This document shows, piece by piece, positions 31,082 through 33,287 of a DNA stretch of 33,287 nt (its first letter is position 1; every line of letters starts with the position of its first letter). The notes below the pieces were generated by a model. That model saw only the letters and a list, made by a program, of their open reading frames with translations. It made no database searches and had not been told where the DNA came from. The stretch comes from a virus: IMG/VR virus record IMGVR_UViG_3300045912_000949, positions 1 through 33,287 of that record; one strand, given 5' to 3'. A program made the position numbers and the translations under genes.

Positions 31082-32266
31082 ATGGCAACCTTTCGACTCC
31101 GACGCTTCTCCAACCCGGAGGTCCTCCGCGCTATCGCACCGAGGAGGCTCATCGCCATCCTCCAGCCGCACCGCACCTTCTTCGAGGCGCGCGGTCTCGT
31201 CTTCCCGCGCGCCCCCGGCGTGGGGCCAATCGACTACGAGGCGCTGGTTGATCTCTTCATGGACCCGGAGGCCGGCCTGCCCAAGGAACTTCTCGACGCC
31301 CTCTTCCTCGTGGACGAGATGGCGACACCGCACGGCATGGACGCCTTGCTCAACACCCCCGGCCTGGCACTGGAAGAGAGCGACGAAGACTCGCCTGCCG
31401 ACATCGCCGTCCAGGTCTGGCTGCTGGACCGACATCTCCTCGAAAGCAAGCACGCTGAGCTGTTCCTGGTCCGGCCGCGCTCCTTCGAGTGCTATCAGAC
31501 CGGCCGGATCAACGTCCCGCCCTTCACGTTGCCGGACGCGACCGTCTGCGGCAACCTCGAACGCGACCTGGATGACTGGTTCGAGGGGAAGAAGCGTGGT
31601 CGCGGCACGCGCGTATTCGTCTACCCGCGCGAGGACGGCGTCTGGTTCCTGGTCCGGCACGGCGAGCCGTTCAAGCGCGAGGAGAGCCTCAATGGGTCCG
31701 AGACCGCCAGCGTCTGCTACCGGCCCCTGAAGTACGACGTGCTCGTCTACCAGCCGGAGATCGGCGAGCTGCGGATCAACGCTCGCTCCAAAGCGGAGAA
31801 GCGCCTCTACCGCAGCCTCTTCGGCACGCACCTGTTCGACGACGAGGACTTCTTCCCCGGCGACAGCAAGTACACGCTGGAGCCGCTGCTGACTCGCGGC
31901 GAGGGAGTGCTGGCGTGCGTGGATGTCCCCGGCATGGAATGGGTCCGGCTCCGCGAGGTCCATTTCCTCCTGGGCGGACCGGCCAACGAGGTCGAGGTCC
32001 ACCGGGCCGAGGATGTCTTCCAGGCGTTCCGCTCGCGGAATGGCAAACCGCCCGATGGAGCGCGGATCGTCCGCGCGGTCTTCCAGGTGAAGTTCACCGA
32101 CTCGAAGCGGCCGCGCTCGGTGACGATCCGGCCGTCGAACATCGCGCACTACACCCGCGACGACGATGCGGAACTGGTCGAGCAGTGGCTCGGGCGGCGA
32201 GGGTTCATCCTCGCAGGCAGCCATTCGGGAAAGGGGGCGGGCCATGCGACTCTGGCAAGCGCTTGA
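31082..32266 (+). CDS. Unknown protein A of the terminal two-gene operon
   Basis: The 394-residue protein (MATFRLRRFSNPEVLRAIAPR...) has an early helical part and a beta-rich middle, with GTRVFVYPREDGVWFLVRHG near residues 175-200, an acidic patch (FDDEDFFPGD) near 255 and a later segment VRAVFQVKFTDSKRPRSVTIRPSN. No signal peptide or membrane span is evident, so it is probably cytoplasmic. GAGGTGA precedes its ATG at 31082. It overlaps protein B by 23 bases, so the two probably act together. I do not recognise the family. Confidence 0.82.
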   Translation: MATFRLRRFSNPEVLRAIAPRRLIAILQPHRTFFEARGLVFPRAPGVGPIDYEALVDLFMDPEAGLPKELLDALFLVDEMATPHGMDALLNTPGLALEESDEDSPADIAVQVWLLDRHLLESKHAELFLVRPRSFECYQTGRINVPPFTLPDATVCGNLERDLDDWFEGKKRGRGTRVFVYPREDGVWFLVRHGEPFKREESLNGSETASVCYRPLKYDVLVYQPEIGELRINARSKAEKRLYRSLFGTHLFDDEDFFPGDSKYTLEPLLTRGEGVLACVDVPGMEWVRLREVHFLLGGPANEVEVHRAEDVFQAFRSRNGKPPDGARIVRAVFQVKFTDSKRPRSVTIRPSNIAHYTRDDDAELVEQWLGRRGFILAGSHSGKGAGHATLASA

Positions 32267-33287
32267 GGCAATGCCTGGCCCGGCAGCGGTGCTGGCCGAG
32301 TGGCGCCGGCTCGCGGGTTCGGACCTGGACCTGCTGAGACCCTACCTCCAGCCGCTGCCGCGCCTGGCCGGTTCCTACCCACGTCTGGCCGGCGGCGTGC
32401 CAACGTACCCGTATGAGGTCGTTGAGCACGGGCCGGACGACTTCGTCGGCATCTGCCCCGAGACGGAAGACCGGATCGTGCTCACTCGGAACGACCTGAT
32501 CGTCTACGAGCTGGACTGGCCCCTGTTCCTGGCCGACATTGCGGCCGCGCTGGGGTTCGAGCGCCGGGCGGCCGACCCGGACGAACTACCGCCGCTGACA
32601 CGCCTGGTCGGCGATTACCGGCCGACCGCAGGCTACTCGTTCCCGGCCTACCTCACGGTTCCTCTGGAGGCCCGTGGACTGACGAGCGCGGTCTGCATGC
32701 TCGTATCGACCAGCGACGCCGCGCTCATCTTGTTGACGCCGACCCGGCACCGGCTGCGCCCGGACGCGCAGCAAATTCTGGAGCGGAAGAAGTGCTGTTG
32801 GCTGCCACTGGAGGAGGCCCTGCAAGCGGCGGGGCCGAGGCAATGGCGGCCCACGGACGCCGCCGTTCAGGCGCTGCGTGACTTCACCGATCTGCACGTT
32901 CCTTCAGCCGAGGCGGACAACGGGACAGTGTTCTTCCCGACGCCGGCGGGTGCGACGTGGGCCGACGTCAGCATCCGCTTCGTCGATGGCCATTCCGTCG
33001 CGGTCCGGGTCGGGGCCGCTGGTGGAACGTACCACTACGCCCAGATGGGCATGGCCGACGGCCGCAACGCCAGGCCGACGAAGCAGTGGGAACTGCTCCA
33101 GGCACTGGCCCGGAACCACGGAGTGCTGACGTGGAAAAGCTCCGACGCCGGCCGCAAGAACAAGAAGCGGCGGGAGCTGCTGGCCAGGGATTTGAAGGCG
33201 TTCTTCCGCATTGCTGGTGAGCCGATTGTGGCGACCGACGACGGCAAGGGCTGGCAGACCATCTTCGCGCTTGGCGCTGACGACTAA
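32244..33287 (+). CDS. Unknown protein B of the terminal two-gene operon
   Basis: The 347-residue protein starts at ATG 32244 (MRLWQALEAMPGPAAVLAEW...) inside the end of gene A, with a G-rich Shine-Dalgarno sequence. The stop TAA falls on the last three bases of the window. It has no signal peptide or membrane span. The C-terminal part carries a basic cluster (SSDAGRKNKKRRELLARDLKAFF) that could bind nucleic acid, followed by a short hydrophobic end. No catalytic motif stands out. An upstream in-frame extension to 32166 is less likely, as it only overlaps gene A further. Confidence 0.82.
   Translation: MRLWQALEAMPGPAAVLAEWRRLAGSDLDLLRPYLQPLPRLAGSYPRLAGGVPTYPYEVVEHGPDDFVGICPETEDRIVLTRNDLIVYELDWPLFLADIAAALGFERRAADPDELPPLTRLVGDYRPTAGYSFPAYLTVPLEARGLTSAVCMLVSTSDAALILLTPTRHRLRPDAQQILERKKCCWLPLEEALQAAGPRQWRPTDAAVQALRDFTDLHVPSAEADNGTVFFPTPAGATWADVSIRFVDGHSVAVRVGAAGGTYHYAQMGMADGRNARPTKQWELLQALARNHGVLTWKSSDAGRKNKKRRELLARDLKAFFRIAGEPIVATDDGKGWQTIFALGADD

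Noticed and set aside
1-33287. CRISPR array
   Set aside because: No regularly spaced direct repeats of CRISPR size with unique spacers were seen on either strand.

Overview
This window is most of a tailed-phage (siphovirus-type) genome, probably a prophage. The host is likely a GC-rich bacterium of the planctomycete kind. That host call is inference. It rests on strong GC codon bias, the DUF2924 plus large serine recombinase cassette, and the style of the terminase and capsid proteins. No rRNA, tRNA or housekeeping gene is present to anchor it.

Layout. Positions 1-11417 are a tightly packed leftward virion operon. Read from its start it holds a small gpW-position protein, portal, a protease-major capsid fusion, a DUF2190 decoration-type protein, four small connector or terminator-type proteins, tail tube, tail assembly chaperone pair, tape measure, and a tail protein that runs off the left edge. 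Two free-standing zinc/HNH-type nucleases and one exported trypsin-like protease are wedged into it. Positions 11418-12917 are the control centre. It contains a sigma-70-like gene and a small unknown gene, flanked by two mirror-image copies of a 46-bp element. One copy sits just before the leftward virion operon and the other just before the rightward early operon. Positions 12918-22645 are the rightward early operon: PD-(D/E)XK exonuclease, Sak4-like ATPase, DUF669 protein, an unknown protein, RusA resolvase, SF2 helicase, primase-polymerase/helicase, ParB-like DNA methyltransferase and two nucleotide-metabolism-type proteins. A cluster of GCGAAC/GTTCGC sites at the end of the primase gene is a candidate replication origin.

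Positions 22656-25479 are a leftward accessory operon inserted between rightward genes. It encodes an amidoligase, a class II glutamine amidotransferase, a HARE-HTH protein and a zinc-ribbon protein. Two of its start codons are preceded, at exactly the same distance, by copies of a two-hairpin leader whose stem lengths differ by matched deletions. Positions 25613-28088 encode a small terminase-like protein and the large terminase, far from the portal and on the other strand. The N-terminus of the large terminase is related to the small protein. Positions 28163-30894 are a small protein, DUF2924, large serine recombinase and HTH protein cassette ending in a terminator. Positions 31082-33287 are a two-gene operon of unknown function with its own promoter.

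How it works together (inference): the phage sigma factor may fire both main operons from the mirrored elements. The early operon supplies replication and recombination, and the packaging motor is expressed from the right while the capsid is expressed from the left. The amidoligase module is the best candidate for an unusual biochemical system. I saw no recognisable CI-type repressor, holin or endolysin; those may lie outside the window.
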